Source of the DNA: Emticicia oligotrophica DSM 17448
GTDB lineage: Bacteria > Bacteroidota > Bacteroidia > Cytophagales > Spirosomataceae
Assembly: GCF_000263195.1 (NCBI RefSeq)
Contig: NC_018748.1
Coordinates: 4,402,001 to 4,466,000, forward strand
Length of the DNA: 64,000 nucleotides
Direction of reading: 5' to 3'
The position numbers and the translations under genes were made by a program. Under the pieces are notes generated by a model. That model did not search any database. It saw only the letters and a program-made list of their open reading frames with translations, and had not been told where the DNA came from. Shown piece by piece: positions 34,361 through 44,725 of this stretch. Position 1 is the stretch's first letter. Every line of letters begins with the position of its first letter.

Positions 34361-36829
34361 TTATTTTCCAACAGAAATCATATTCGCAAATAATCTATAG
34401 GCTCCAGGGACACCAGCAGGTAATTCTCTGAAAAATGCTAATGCTGTAAATACAAAATTACCCTTGCCATATTTCGCATAAAGTACACTTCCTTCTTGTT
34501 CTGTTTCGTTGGCGTCTTTGATAGAAAAGATTGTTTCGTATTGGTCGCTCCATTTATCTGAAAAATATAAACCACGTTCTTGAATCCATCCATCAAAATC
34601 TTTTTCAGTGATTTTATTTGGCGTATTTAATAATGGATGAGTTGGCTTCAATACTTTCATTTCGGCTTTTTCATCAGTTACGCGTCCACGGCCAATAGCA
34701 AATGGATATGGACCAATTTCTTTTACTTTTGAAACTCCATAAAAAGCATTTGTTTGATATTGAGTTACCACATTGCCCCCATTCTTTACATAATCCATTA
34801 ATTTATCTTGGAAAAACTTCAAATGTTCTTCAGTATTATAGGCTCTAACACCAACAATAATTGCATCAAATTGACTTAAATCTTTGGCAAGTTCGGTAGG
34901 CGTGAGCATAGTAACTTGATAGCCAATTTGTTGAAGAGCTGCCGGAACTTCATCACCTGCACCAGCAATATATCCTATTTGGTTTCCTCTTTTTTGTAAA
35001 TCAATTCGAAGTGCTTTGGCTTCTGCAAATGGGAATAAGGTAAGCGTTGGAATGTGTTTGTACTCAACAGTAGCAATTCCTCGGTCATATACGCCATTAT
35101 TTGTTTTGGCAATTGCTTTTAAGGTAATTTCAGAAGCAGTATTTGATGGATATACTTTAAATGAAACTTTTTTCTCTTCATATTTATCTTTTAAATCAAA
35201 ATTGATTGAAGCTGGCTCGATTCTCCAATCTTTAGGTACTTCTAAAGTCAAACTGCCGCTAACTCCTTTTTTTCCAGCTTTTAAGGTAACTACAACGTCT
35301 TTAGGGCTATTATCACCAAATGCATAGACTTTTTCTGCAATTGTGGCTGTAACTTCTGGTCTGACTTCGAAATAGCGATAAATTTCTCCATCAGAAGGCT
35401 CTACGTATTTATAGGATAGGGGTGTCGTAAAAGTAAATGCTTTACCTTCAATAGAGAATGTATATTCACAGGTCAAATCGGCTGGCTTCATTGGAAGACC
35501 TCGTAAAACTTGGTCTGTAACTTTATAAAAACCATTTTCTTTTCTTTCTACTAACCAGTAAGGTTGAGTTATTGGTGTATTTGCAGGAATTTTTAATTCA
35601 TAAGCGATATTTAAAGCATCGTTATAAACTAATTTTTTATTAATTGTGGTGTCTTGATTTGTACCTTTAAATACAAGTTTTTCCAAAGTAATATTCGAAT
35701 TACTTCTACTTACTACATTGACATTAACTTTAATTTTATCATTTGGAGAAACAGAATAATCAGTTGGATTGGCTTCAAACCAAAGTCCAGCACATGCAAG
35801 TATTAATTCTTGAACTTCTTTCTTTTTGTAATTTGTCCATACATTTTCTTCAAGTGCTGAAATAGCATTGAATACTTCAATTAATTTAGGAATTGAAGTA
35901 GATGGATTCTGTGGTTTGAAATTATTATAAACTTCATTGATAAGCTTTTCAACTTTTTCGCCTCCTTTCATACGTTTCCATGAGAGGTCAATTCCTTCGA
36001 ATAAATCATTTTTTGCCTCTTCACCCGCTTTGTGCAGAGCATAATCTACACGTTGGTTTTTGGTTTTTGCCGAACCAAATCCTTGGCTTTTGTGCATACT
36101 ACGAGCTTCAGCTGCAATTTCAGAATAAGATTTTCCAAGTAGAGGATTGTAATCTCCTAGCTGTATTTTCACAAAACTTCCTTCTGGCTGATTATTTTGA
36201 AAATTTGGCGAAAATGAATTCCAAACTAATCTTTTCGCTTGCCAAGTTTTAACATATTTCAATTGTTCAGGAAATTTTGTTGGGTCAGCAGCAGCTTTAA
36301 ATGCTTCTTCAGAAAGAACTGCAGAAGCAGAATGGTGACCATGACCCGCACGTGAATCGGGTGGAAAACGATTAACAATTACATCCGGTTGGAAATTTCT
36401 AATTCTCCACACTAAGTCTGCCAAAACTTGCTCTTTTCCCCAAGTTGCTAAGGCTTCTTCGGTAGTTTTAGTAAAACCGAAATCATTGGCTCTTGTAAAA
36501 TATTGTTCACCCCCATCAACACTTCTAGCACCCAATAGCTCATGAGTTCTTAAAAGTCCAACGTATTCACCTTGTTCAGAACCAATGAGATTTTGTCCAC
36601 CATCACCTCGAGTCATAGCTATATATCCAGCACGGACCATTTTTTCTTTTGAAAGCCAAGTGATAAATAGTGTATTTTCATCATCTGGATGAGCTGCAAC
36701 GTATAGAACGTTTCCTACTACATTTAGACGTTTAATAGCTTGAAGAATTTCACCAGTATTCATTTGCTTGGTTTGAGCAAATGTTGATAGCGTAATGAGT
36801 GTTAGAAGAATAGCTGTTATTTTTTTCAT
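34361..36829 (-). CDS. Secreted PIG-L family deacetylase with large C-terminal region
   Basis: An 822-residue exported protein with signal peptide (TLSTFAQ). The first 250 residues are a LmbE/PIG-L zinc deacetylase: AHPDDE at 46-51, TRGDGGQNLIGSEQGE, RxxHELLGA and the zinc-binding GHGHHSAS. Members remove N-acetyl groups from sugars such as GlcNAc derivatives. The remaining 570 residues include strand-rich segments and a C-terminal region (DAIIVGVRAYNTEEHLKFFQDKLMDYVKNGGNVVTQYQT) resembling a ThuA/GATase-like Rossmann fold. The substrate is unknown. It is divergent from hppA. Confidence 0.86.
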   Translation of the reverse strand: MKKITAILLTLITLSTFAQTKQMNTGEILQAIKRLNVVGNVLYVAAHPDDENTLFITWLSKEKMVRAGYIAMTRGDGGQNLIGSEQGEYVGLLRTHELLGARSVDGGEQYFTRANDFGFTKTTEEALATWGKEQVLADLVWRIRNFQPDVIVNRFPPDSRAGHGHHSASAVLSEEAFKAAADPTKFPEQLKYVKTWQAKRLVWNSFSPNFQNNQPEGSFVKIQLGDYNPLLGKSYSEIAAEARSMHKSQGFGSAKTKNQRVDYALHKAGEEAKNDLFEGIDLSWKRMKGGEKVEKLINEVYNNFKPQNPSTSIPKLIEVFNAISALEENVWTNYKKKEVQELILACAGLWFEANPTDYSVSPNDKIKVNVNVVSRSNSNITLEKLVFKGTNQDTTINKKLVYNDALNIAYELKIPANTPITQPYWLVERKENGFYKVTDQVLRGLPMKPADLTCEYTFSIEGKAFTFTTPLSYKYVEPSDGEIYRYFEVRPEVTATIAEKVYAFGDNSPKDVVVTLKAGKKGVSGSLTLEVPKDWRIEPASINFDLKDKYEEKKVSFKVYPSNTASEITLKAIAKTNNGVYDRGIATVEYKHIPTLTLFPFAEAKALRIDLQKRGNQIGYIAGAGDEVPAALQQIGYQVTMLTPTELAKDLSQFDAIIVGVRAYNTEEHLKFFQDKLMDYVKNGGNVVTQYQTNAFYGVSKVKEIGPYPFAIGRGRVTDEKAEMKVLKPTHPLLNTPNKITEKDFDGWIQERGLYFSDKWSDQYETIFSIKDANETEQEGSVLYAKYGKGNFVFTALAFFRELPAGVPGAYRLFANMISVGK

Positions 36830-37060
36830 TGAAATTTTTTATAAAATTTGTATGCTTAAGGGTTGATTAATCTCATCCCGAAATTAGTAAAGATTCATTA
36901 AATCAGAAAAAATATTGTTGTTATAAGTTTAAGAATGTTCTTTTTTAATTTTCACTACCTATTTTAAACGATTTAAATGCAAGCAAAATGAAAAACTCCT
37001 GTTTTTTATCGAAAAAATACTAAAAATGCATTTTGTCTTTTTTTAACAAGTCAATTACCT

Positions 37061-37068
37061 TAAATTTG
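37061..37068 (+). promoter_or_regulatory. -7 box of the hppA promoter
   Basis: TAAATTTG is an exact match to TAnnTTTG, 42 bases before the ATG. A TTG at 37033-37035 is 25 bases upstream, slightly further than usual. Confidence 0.5.
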
Positions 37069-37110
37069 CGGTTATTAATACTACAGTAAAACTAAACTCA
37101 AATACAATTT

Positions 37111-39300
37111 ATGGATTCAATGATTGTCTACCTTGTCCCTTTGATGGGTATTATTGGCTTACTTTACACAGCTTGGCGATTCAATTGGGTGTCGAACCAA
37201 CCCGCTGGCGATGATAATATGAAAAAACTTTCAGGTTATATCGCTGATGGTGCCATTGCTTTCTTAAAAGCTGAGTGGAAAATTTTAGCATACTTTGCCA
37301 TTCCTACTGCCGTTATTTTAGGCTATTTAGGTATGCAAACTGAAGCTAACGGAATGGAAATACATTCTTCTCCGCTCATTGCCGTTGCATTCTTGATTGG
37401 GGCTGTATTTTCAGCAACTGCAGGTTACATCGGAATGAAAATCGCTACCAAAGCCAATGTTCGTACTGCACAAGCAGCTCGTACCTCTCTTGCAAAAGCA
37501 CTTGAAGTATCATTTACTGGTGGTTCTGTAATGGGAATGGGAGTTGCTGGCTTAGCAGTTTTGGGTCTTGGTGGATTATTCATCTTATTCTACAACTTAT
37601 TTGCTAAAGGTCAAGGTTTAACATCTGTAGAAATGAAAAAAGCAATTGAAGTATTAGCTGGTTTTTCATTGGGTGCTGAATCAATTGCTTTATTTGCACG
37701 TGTAGGTGGTGGAATTTACACAAAAGCAGCTGACGTGGGTGCTGACTTAGTAGGAAAGGTTGAAGCGGGTATTCCTGAAGATGATGTTCGTAACCCAGCA
37801 ACAATCGCTGATAACGTGGGTGATAACGTAGGTGACGTAGCAGGTATGGGAGCAGACTTATTTGGTTCTTATGTAGCAACAATTCTTGCAACGATGGTAT
37901 TAGGGCAAGAAATTAGTGTAAGTGATAATTATGGTGGTTTTTCACCAGTATTATTACCAATGTTGATTGCAGGGGTTGGTTTGTTAGCTTCATTAGTATC
38001 AACTTTCTTCGTAAGAATTAGTCGTGAAGATGCCTCAGTACAAAATGCTCTAAACATTGGTAACTGGCTATCAATTGTTATCACTTTCGTTGCTTCTTAT
38101 TTCTTAGTAAAGAATATTTTACCAGAAAATTTAAATTTACGTGGTTTTGAATTTACATCTACTGGTGTTTTCTTAGCTATTGTAGTAGGTTTGATTGTTG
38201 GTGCTTTAATGTCAATCATTACTGAGTACTATACAGCAATGGGCAAACGACCAGTTTTATCAATCGTTCAGAAATCAGGTACAGGTCATGCTACAAACAT
38301 CATCGGTGGTTTAGCAGTAGGTATGGAATCTACTGTATTACCAATTATAGTATTAGCTGCAGGAATTATTTTATCATACAAATTTGCTGGTTTGTATGGT
38401 GTATCTATTGCTGCCGCTGGTATGATGGCAACAACTGCGATGCAATTAGCTATTGATGCATTCGGTCCAATTGCTGATAATGCAGGTGGTATTGCTGAAA
38501 TGGCACAATTACCAAGTGAAGTGCGTGAGCGTACTGATAACTTAGATGCTGTAGGTAATACAACTGCTGCAACTGGAAAAGGCTTTGCTATTGCTTCTGC
38601 TGCCCTTACATCCTTGGCATTATTCGCTGCATTTGTTGGTATTGCAGGTATTTCAAAAATTGATATTTACAAAGCTGACGTCTTAGCGGGTCTATTTGTA
38701 GGTGGAATGATTCCATTCATTTTTAGTGCATTAGCAATTTCAGCGGTAGGTAAAGCTGCAATGGAAATGGTGAATGAAGTTCGTCGTCAGTTCCGTGAAA
38801 TTCCAGGAATTATGGAATATAAAACTGAACCTGAATACGAAAAGTGTGTAGCTATCTCGACAGAAGCTTCCATCAAGCAAATGATTGCTCCGGGTGCAAT
38901 TGCTATTATTTCACCAGTCTTAGTAGGATTTTTCTTTGGTCCAGAAGTATTAGGTGGTATGTTAGCAGGTGTAACGGTATCAGGGGTATTGATGGGCATG
39001 TTCCAATCAAATGCAGGTGGTGCATGGGATAATGCTAAAAAATCATTCGAAAAAGGAGTGGTTATTGATGGTGAAACTTATTACAAAAAATCAGAACCAC
39101 ATAAAGCATCGGTTACAGGTGATACAGTAGGTGACCCATTCAAAGATACTTCAGGCCCGTCAATGAACATTTTGATTAAGTTGATGTCAATTGTTTCTTT
39201 GGTTATTGCTCCTTACATTGCAGTGAAACCAGAAACAACAGCGTTGAAATCTACAAAAGAAGTTGTAAAATCATCGATTACAGTTACAGTAAATAAGTAA
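37111..39300 (+). CDS. hppA: Membrane-bound ion-translocating pyrophosphatase
   Basis: A 729-residue integral membrane enzyme with about 16 helices that couples PPi hydrolysis to H+ or Na+ export. The catalytic loop [12 protein letters not shown] and the [23 protein letters not shown] segment are intact. The potassium-dependence motif reads [10 protein letters not shown], with Ala where potassium-independent enzymes have Lys, so a K+-dependent enzyme is predicted. I cannot tell Na+ from H+ specificity by eye. It is a single gene with its own promoter and terminator. Confidence 0.96.
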   Translation: MDSMIVYLVPLMGIIGLLYTAWRFNWVSNQPAGDDNMKKLSGYIADGAIAFLKAEWKILAYFAIPTAVILGYLGMQTEANGMEIHSSPLIAVAFLIGAVFSATAGYIGMKIATKANVRTAQAARTSLAKALEVSFTGGSVMGMGVAGLAVLGLGGLFILFYNLFAKGQGLTSVEMKKAIEVLAGFSLGAESIALFARVGGGIYTKAADVGADLVGKVEAGIPEDDVRNPATIADNVGDNVGDVAGMGADLFGSYVATILATMVLGQEISVSDNYGGFSPVLLPMLIAGVGLLASLVSTFFVRISREDASVQNALNIGNWLSIVITFVASYFLVKNILPENLNLRGFEFTSTGVFLAIVVGLIVGALMSIITEYYTAMGKRPVLSIVQKSGTGHATNIIGGLAVGMESTVLPIIVLAAGIILSYKFAGLYGVSIAAAGMMATTAMQLAIDAFGPIADNAGGIAEMAQLPSEVRERTDNLDAVGNTTAATGKGFAIASAALTSLALFAAFVGIAGISKIDIYKADVLAGLFVGGMIPFIFSALAISAVGKAAMEMVNEVRRQFREIPGIMEYKTEPEYEKCVAISTEASIKQMIAPGAIAIISPVLVGFFFGPEVLGGMLAGVTVSGVLMGMFQSNAGGAWDNAKKSFEKGVVIDGETYYKKSEPHKASVTGDTVGDPFKDTSGPSMNILIKLMSIVSLVIAPYIAVKPETTALKSTKEVVKSSITVTVNK

Positions 39301-39322
39301 TTGATTTGAAAGATTAATAAAT

Positions 39323-39360
39323 TAAAAAGCTCTTTTCTTCTAAAGAAAAGAGCTTTTTTT
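39323..39360. terminator. Bidirectional terminator after hppA
   Basis: AAAAAGCTCTTTTCTT pairs with AAGAAAAGAGCTTTTT around a short loop, with T-runs on both sides. It lies between hppA and the convergent secreted dehydrogenase-like gene. Confidence 0.9.
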
Positions 39361-39390
39361 ATGAAACTTGAATTTTCCAAAAAAATATTT

Positions 39391-40701
39391 TTAATTACAA
39401 GAATCAATTTGGGCAATGAAAACAGCTCCATTATCAACTTTAAATCCAGGATTCAAAGAAATCATTTTACTTGAAGAATAAAAGACTTCTCCACCATTTA
39501 ATATTTGAGCTGAGCTTTCAATCAGATTAAGTGAACTAAAGTAATTTCTACCTGTTAAATTTGAGGTTATTGTTAGATTTTGTTCGTTTCCACAAGAAGT
39601 TATTTTATAAATTTTATCGAAAGTAGCCACATAGAGTTCGCCTGCATAATCTTCTCCAAAAGTTGTTGGATACTCCATAAGAACGCCTTTAAAATCATTG
39701 ATTATAACATTATTGGTGTTTTTTAATAACCAAAATTTACCAGAATTATAATCAGCATAGCAATAAAAACCATTGAGAAAAGGATATTTACTTCCTCTAT
39801 AGACATAACCCCCTGTAACTGAAGCTGGTAAATTACCATTAAAATTATATCCTTCATAAGTAATTATAGGAGAAACCAAGCTAACTGAATTAGGAGGACA
39901 ATTTTGTGTTAGGTGCAACATATTTCCTTCATAGCAACTCCAACCAAAATTTTTATTCTCAAAATTACCAAATGGGAGGTAATCTATTTCTTCATAACTA
40001 TCTTGGCCTACATCGCCAATCCACAAATCACCAGTTAGCTTATCAAAACTAAATTTCCAAGGATTTCGCAATCCAGCCGCAATGATTTCATCAGGAATGT
40101 TATCATTGGGAGTTTGATAAGGGTTTTCTATAGGTATTAAATTTTCAGAATCTACATTGAATCGAAGCAGCTTTCCCTTTAAAGAAGACATATTTTGTGC
40201 GTTATTATTCTCATCACCCAAAGAGAATCTTTCACCCGGTGCTCCATCACCAATAGTAGTGTATAAATAACCATCTTTTCCAAATTCTAAATCGCCCCCT
40301 TGATGACCAATATTATTGACAATACTAAACAATACGTTTTCTGAAGATTTATCTACTTGATTTTTATCATCACTCGATTTTAAAAATCTTGAAATTCTAC
40401 AAGTATTATCTAATGTTCTGTATTTAACAAATAATTGACCGTTAGCTTGATAATTTGGATGAAATGCAACTGCCATTATCCAATCAGCATTACCTGTTAA
40501 ATCTAAAAATGGATCTGCAAGTATAGAATTATTTTCAATTACTTTAATTTGGGTACCATCTACAACAAATAGTCTTTCGTCATAAGCATGGGCAATATCA
40601 ACAATTGAGTTAAATCCACTGATATAAAAATTGGTTTGTAAACTAGGAGATTGGGCAAATATATTAAATGGAAAGAACCAAATAAGTAAAAAATATTTCA
40701 T
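39391..40701 (-). CDS. Secreted PQQ-type sugar dehydrogenase-like propeller with C-terminal coathanger-stack domain
   Basis: A 436-residue exported protein from the ATG at 40701 (an in-frame TTG precedes it). It has the soluble glucose dehydrogenase/HHIP-like six-blade propeller: AVAFHPNYQANGQLFVKY, HQGGDLEFGKDGYLYTTIGDG, IAAGLRNPWKFSFD, LWIGDVGQDSYEEI. Some but not all members oxidise sugars with PQQ. Its last 40 residues (EVFYSSSKMISLNPGFKVDNGAVFIAQIDSC) match the tail of the 23893-25401 protein, pointing to a shared export or anchoring route. No PQQ genes are present, so the cofactor would be scavenged if used. Confidence 0.83.
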   Translation of the reverse strand: MKYFLLIWFFPFNIFAQSPSLQTNFYISGFNSIVDIAHAYDERLFVVDGTQIKVIENNSILADPFLDLTGNADWIMAVAFHPNYQANGQLFVKYRTLDNTCRISRFLKSSDDKNQVDKSSENVLFSIVNNIGHQGGDLEFGKDGYLYTTIGDGAPGERFSLGDENNNAQNMSSLKGKLLRFNVDSENLIPIENPYQTPNDNIPDEIIAAGLRNPWKFSFDKLTGDLWIGDVGQDSYEEIDYLPFGNFENKNFGWSCYEGNMLHLTQNCPPNSVSLVSPIITYEGYNFNGNLPASVTGGYVYRGSKYPFLNGFYCYADYNSGKFWLLKNTNNVIINDFKGVLMEYPTTFGEDYAGELYVATFDKIYKITSCGNEQNLTITSNLTGRNYFSSLNLIESSAQILNGGEVFYSSSKMISLNPGFKVDNGAVFIAQIDSCN

Positions 40702-40724
40702 CAATAAAGACCTAAGTTTCGTTA

Positions 40725-40752
40725 CAAAAATACAAAATCATTGATTTTTCAA
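40725..40752 (-). promoter_or_regulatory. Bacteroidota-type promoter of the dehydrogenase-like gene
   Basis: On minus, TTG (40752-40750), a 17-base spacer and TATTTTTG (40732-40725) match the consensus. The box is 24 bases before the ATG at 40701. Confidence 0.65.
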
Positions 40753-40765
40753 TGGTTTTGAGCAG

Positions 40766-40797
40766 AAAAAAAGAGCGACTATGTAGCCGCTCTTTTA
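40766..40797 (-). terminator. Terminator of leuS
   Basis: On minus, AAAAGAGCGGCTA and TAGTCGCTCTTTT pair with one mismatch, followed by a T-run, starting 15 bases after the leuS stop codon. Confidence 0.88.
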
Positions 40798-40811
40798 TGG
40801 TATATTTTTGA

Positions 40812-43622
40812 TTAAATCACTACGTTAACTATTCGTTTTGGTACAACGATAATTTTTTTCGGAGAAGCTCCATCTAGCCATTTAATTACTAATTCATTGG
40901 CTAAAACTTGTTTTTCAATTTCTTCTTTACTCATATCAGCGGGGAAATTGAGTGTTGCACGAACTTTTCCATTTATTTGAATTGGATACTCAAATGAGTC
41001 TTCAACTAAATATTTCTCTTCGTGAGATGGAAAAGATTGTGCTGTAATGCTATCTGTATTCCCCAAAACATTCCACAGTTCTTCTGTTACGTGGGGAGCA
41101 TAAGGAGAAAGAATAATTAATAATTGCTCAAGAATTGCTTTTTTATGGCATTTTAAGTCAGATAACTCATTTACACAAATCATAAATGAACTTACTGAAG
41201 TATTGAATGAAAATGCCTCAATGTCTTCGTTTACTTTCTTTATGGTTTTGTGTAATGATTTTAACTCATCCTTTGTTGGTTCTGCATCCACAACCAAATA
41301 TTTGCCATTTTGGTCGAAGAACAAACGCCACAATTTACGTACAAAACGATAAGTTCCTTCAATCCCTCTTGTATCCCATGGTTTACTTTCAGTTAAAGGT
41401 CCTAAGAACATTTCGTAAAGGCGGAAAGTATCAGCACCGTATCTCTCAACAATTGTATCTGGATTAACTACATTGAACTTAGATTTCGACATTTTTTCAA
41501 CTTCCGAGCCACAAACATACTTGCCTTTTGATGGACCATCATCTTCAAAAATAAATTGAGGGTTGTCTCCAATATCGTTTCTTGTTGCTTTGAATTTATC
41601 AATATCTAAAACATCATTTTCCACGATATTAACATCTACATGAAGTTTTGTCGTATCATATTTGTCTTTCAATCCGTATGAAACAAAAGTAACTTTCTCA
41701 GAATCTTTTACTCGATAAACAAAACTCGAACGACCCATAATCATTCCTTGATTAATAAGCTTCATCGCATACTCTTCTTGTGGAACATAGCCTCTATCTT
41801 TCAAAAATTTATTCCAGAAGCGACTGTATAACAAGTGTCCAGTGGCGTGTTCAGTTCCACCCAAATAGAGGTCAACATTTTGCCAGTAATCAATTGCTTC
41901 TTTTGATGCAAACTCTTGGTCATTGTTAGCATCCATGTATCTAAACCAGTACCAACTACTGCCAGCCCAGCCAGGCATTGTACTTAATTCATATGGGTTT
42001 CCATTGTAATTCCAACCTTCGGCACGGCCAAGTGGTGGTTCTCCATCTTCGGTTGGTAAGTATTTATCAATTTCTGGTAAAACCAATGGTAAATCATTCT
42101 TATCAATCAAATAAGGTAATGGATTCCCATTTTCATCATTTTTAAAGAAAACAGGAACTGGCTCACCCCAATATCTTTGACGAGCAAAAACGGCATCGCG
42201 TAAACGATAGTTTACTTTACCTTTACCCATTCCTTTTTCTTCTAACCAAGTGATTAATTTAGACGTAGCTTCTTTGTATTCAAGTCCATTAATCATTCCT
42301 GAATTTATGTACTTGCCTTCCTTCGTTGCATCTGCTTGATTTTCAATATCTGCTTGGCTATCAAGGATTTGTATAATTGGAAGATTGAAATGTGTAGCAA
42401 AATTCCAGTCACGTTGGTCTCCAGAAGGCACACCCATTACTGCTCCAGTACCATATCCAGCCAAAACATAATCAGCTATCCAAATTGGTACTTTCTCTCC
42501 ATTGAATGGGTTGATACAATAACTGCCTGTAAAAGCCCCAGAAACTGTTCTTACATCTGACATACGGTCGAGTTCAGAACGTTTTTGTGTTTCTGCGATA
42601 TAATTGTCAATGCTTTCCTTTTGTTGAGGAGTTGTTAAGGATGCAACAAGCTCATGCTCAGGAGCTAAAACCAAAAACGAGACTCCATAGATGGTATCAA
42701 CACGCGTAGTGAATACTTCAATTTGTGTTTCTGGTTTATTTTCTACTCCAAACTTAACCATAGCACCAACTGAGCGGCCGATCCAATTACGTTGCTGTTC
42801 TTTTAATGAATCTGACCAATCAACTAAGTCTAAACCTGTAATTAAACGATCTGCATAAGCAGTGATTCTCATCATCCACTGCTGCATTTTTTTCTGAATT
42901 ACAGGGTACCCTCCACGCTCCGAAACGCCATCTTTCACTTCATCATTTGAAAGAACCATCCCTAAAGCTGGACAGAAATTAACAACTGCCTCAGAAAGAT
43001 AGGTCAAACGGTAATCTAATGAGATTTTATATTTTTCTGTTTCATTGAAATTATTCCATTCTTCTGCCGTAAAGTTTGGTGTTTCATCATTACATGCTGC
43101 TTTTGCACCTTTTGAACCGCTTTTTCCAAAGATTTCATAAAGTGTTTCAATTGGTTCAGCTTTATCTGATTCTTTGTTATACCAAGAATTGAATAATTCC
43201 ATGAAAATCCACTGTGTCCATTTGTAATATTTGGCGTCAGAGGTTCTTACTTCTCTACTCCAGTCATAACAAAACCCAATCTTCTTTAACTGGCTTATGT
43301 AAGTGGTAATATTATTTTCGGTGGTAATCGCAGGGTGTTGACCAGTTTGAATGGCATATTGCTCAGCAGGCAAACCAAATGAGTCAAAACCCATAGGATG
43401 AAGTACATTAAAGCCCTTCAAACGCTTATATCTTGAATAAATATCGGTAGCAATGTAGCCGAGTGGATGACCTACGTGTAAACCAGCTCCCGATGGATAT
43501 GGGAACATATCCAAAACATAGTATTTAGGTTTTGTATGGTCAATTTCTACTTTGTAAGTTTGGTTTTCTTCCCAAACTTGCTGCCATTTTTTCTCAATTT
43601 CTCGATGGTTGAACTCCGACAT
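40812..43622 (-). CDS. leuS: Leucyl-tRNA synthetase
   Basis: A 936-residue class I synthetase. The HIGH site reads HVGH at 49-52 in PYPSGAGLHVGHPLGY. The editing domain includes TTRVDTIYGVSFLVLAPEH and GTGAVMGVPSGDQRDWNFA. The KMSKS loop is EKMSKSKFNVVNP. The length above 900 reflects insertions usual in this phylum, including the extra segment before KMSKS and the KSGSKGAKAACNDE insert in the connecting peptide. It is a single gene with its own promoter and terminator, divergent from the DUF62 gene. Confidence 0.98.
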   Translation of the reverse strand: MSEFNHREIEKKWQQVWEENQTYKVEIDHTKPKYYVLDMFPYPSGAGLHVGHPLGYIATDIYSRYKRLKGFNVLHPMGFDSFGLPAEQYAIQTGQHPAITTENNITTYISQLKKIGFCYDWSREVRTSDAKYYKWTQWIFMELFNSWYNKESDKAEPIETLYEIFGKSGSKGAKAACNDETPNFTAEEWNNFNETEKYKISLDYRLTYLSEAVVNFCPALGMVLSNDEVKDGVSERGGYPVIQKKMQQWMMRITAYADRLITGLDLVDWSDSLKEQQRNWIGRSVGAMVKFGVENKPETQIEVFTTRVDTIYGVSFLVLAPEHELVASLTTPQQKESIDNYIAETQKRSELDRMSDVRTVSGAFTGSYCINPFNGEKVPIWIADYVLAGYGTGAVMGVPSGDQRDWNFATHFNLPIIQILDSQADIENQADATKEGKYINSGMINGLEYKEATSKLITWLEEKGMGKGKVNYRLRDAVFARQRYWGEPVPVFFKNDENGNPLPYLIDKNDLPLVLPEIDKYLPTEDGEPPLGRAEGWNYNGNPYELSTMPGWAGSSWYWFRYMDANNDQEFASKEAIDYWQNVDLYLGGTEHATGHLLYSRFWNKFLKDRGYVPQEEYAMKLINQGMIMGRSSFVYRVKDSEKVTFVSYGLKDKYDTTKLHVDVNIVENDVLDIDKFKATRNDIGDNPQFIFEDDGPSKGKYVCGSEVEKMSKSKFNVVNPDTIVERYGADTFRLYEMFLGPLTESKPWDTRGIEGTYRFVRKLWRLFFDQNGKYLVVDAEPTKDELKSLHKTIKKVNEDIEAFSFNTSVSSFMICVNELSDLKCHKKAILEQLLIILSPYAPHVTEELWNVLGNTDSITAQSFPSHEEKYLVEDSFEYPIQINGKVRATLNFPADMSKEEIEKQVLANELVIKWLDGASPKKIIVVPKRIVNVVI

Positions 43623-43670
43623 TTTCTATTTCAGAATGAGTGAATACTTTAGTTTTTAATAAAATTCCCG

Positions 43671-43678
43671 CAAAATTA
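43671..43678 (-). promoter_or_regulatory. -7 box of leuS
   Basis: On the minus strand TAATTTTG (43678-43671) matches TAnnTTTG exactly, 49 bases upstream of the leuS ATG. No clear TTG is found at -33. Confidence 0.5.
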
Positions 43679-43736
43679 CAAATTAATGCTGTAACGTTGT
43701 TATTTTGTGTCTATAAAATCAAGCTATTGACAACCT

Positions 43737-44654
43737 ATGACTCGAAAATTTCTAACAACGCTTTTGATTATTTTTTTAATTGCCTCATTATCAGTTTTTT
43801 ATTCGGTGATTAATAAAACTCCCTCTCCTTTAGTTTTGATGACTGATTTTGGGGTAAAAGATGGAGCAGTTGCAGCAATGAAGGGTGTAGCACTCAAATT
43901 AGCACCAAACTTAACTATACATGACCTTACCCATGAAATTCCAGCGTATAATGTTTGGGAAGGTGCATATCGTCTGCAACAAACCGCTCAATATTGGCCA
44001 TTGGGAACTGTGTTCGTGTGCGTGGTGGACCCAGGAGTGGGAACTGAACGAAAATCAATTATTTTGAAAACCAAGGCAAATCATTATTATGTAGGGCCAG
44101 ACAATGGTTTGTTTACTTTAGTTGCAGAAAGTGAAGGAATTGAAGAAATTAGAGAAATTTCGGCCGCCAATCGTTTACCTAATTCTCAAAATTCTTACAC
44201 TTTTTTTGGTAGAGATGTTTTTGCATTTGCTGGGGCAAAATTGGCGTCCAAAGGAATTTCGTTTGATGAGGTTGGCGTTCAAATACCCAATGACAAACTG
44301 ATAATGTTGGAATACCCTAAACCAAAATTTGAAAATGGTATAATTTCAGCGGGAATTCCAATTTTGGATATACAATATGGAAATGTTTGGACAAACATTG
44401 ATGTAAAAAACATCGAAAAATTGAATCTAAAAGTTGGTGATAGGATTTTGGTAAAGATTTTTAATGAAAATAATCTCGTGTATGAAGGTGATATGCCTTA
44501 TGCACATACATTTGGAGATGTCAAAGAAGGAGAGGTGCTGAGTTATATGAATAGTTTAATGAATCTTTCTTTTGGAATAAATATGGGCGATTTTTCTAAG
44601 AAATTTGGCGTAGGAAGCGGGAATAATTGGAAAGTTGAGATAAGAAAAAAATAA
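43737..44654 (+). CDS. Exported SAM-hydroxide adenosyltransferase (DUF62) family protein
   Basis: A 305-residue member of the family that includes SAM hydroxide adenosyltransferase, chlorinase and fluorinase. MTDFGVKDGAVAAMKG, HDLTHEIPAYNVWEGAY, VDPGVGTERKSI and GPDNGLF are all present. Two things are odd. It begins with an uncleaved-looking membrane anchor (residues 4-24), although SAM is cytosolic. And the triad seen in the archaeal hydrolase (Asp, Arg, His) reads D98, R105 and F157, because the usual FHGRD motif is FFGRD. Activity therefore may differ or be lost. It is divergent from leuS. Confidence 0.88.
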   Translation: MTRKFLTTLLIIFLIASLSVFYSVINKTPSPLVLMTDFGVKDGAVAAMKGVALKLAPNLTIHDLTHEIPAYNVWEGAYRLQQTAQYWPLGTVFVCVVDPGVGTERKSIILKTKANHYYVGPDNGLFTLVAESEGIEEIREISAANRLPNSQNSYTFFGRDVFAFAGAKLASKGISFDEVGVQIPNDKLIMLEYPKPKFENGIISAGIPILDIQYGNVWTNIDVKNIEKLNLKVGDRILVKIFNENNLVYEGDMPYAHTFGDVKEGEVLSYMNSLMNLSFGINMGDFSKKFGVGSGNNWKVEIRKK

Positions 44655-44664
44655 AGCAAAAAAG

Positions 44665-44697
44665 GAAGTCTTCGTTCTAAACGAAGACTTCTTTAAA
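44665..44697. terminator. Bidirectional terminator
   Basis: AAGTCTTCGTT (44666-44676) pairs with AACGAAGACTT (44680-44690) around a 3-base loop, with A- and T-rich flanks. It lies between the DUF62 gene and the convergent symporter gene. Confidence 0.88.
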
Positions 44698-44725
44698 ATT
44701 TAAAATTAGGGTTGAATATATTTTA

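Noticed and set aside
36873-36882. TCATCCCGAA, shared with the 58365 element, as a fragment of a second copy
   Set aside because: Only ten bases match, and on the minus strand the same bases read as a plausible -7 box (TAATTTCG) for the PIG-L gene.
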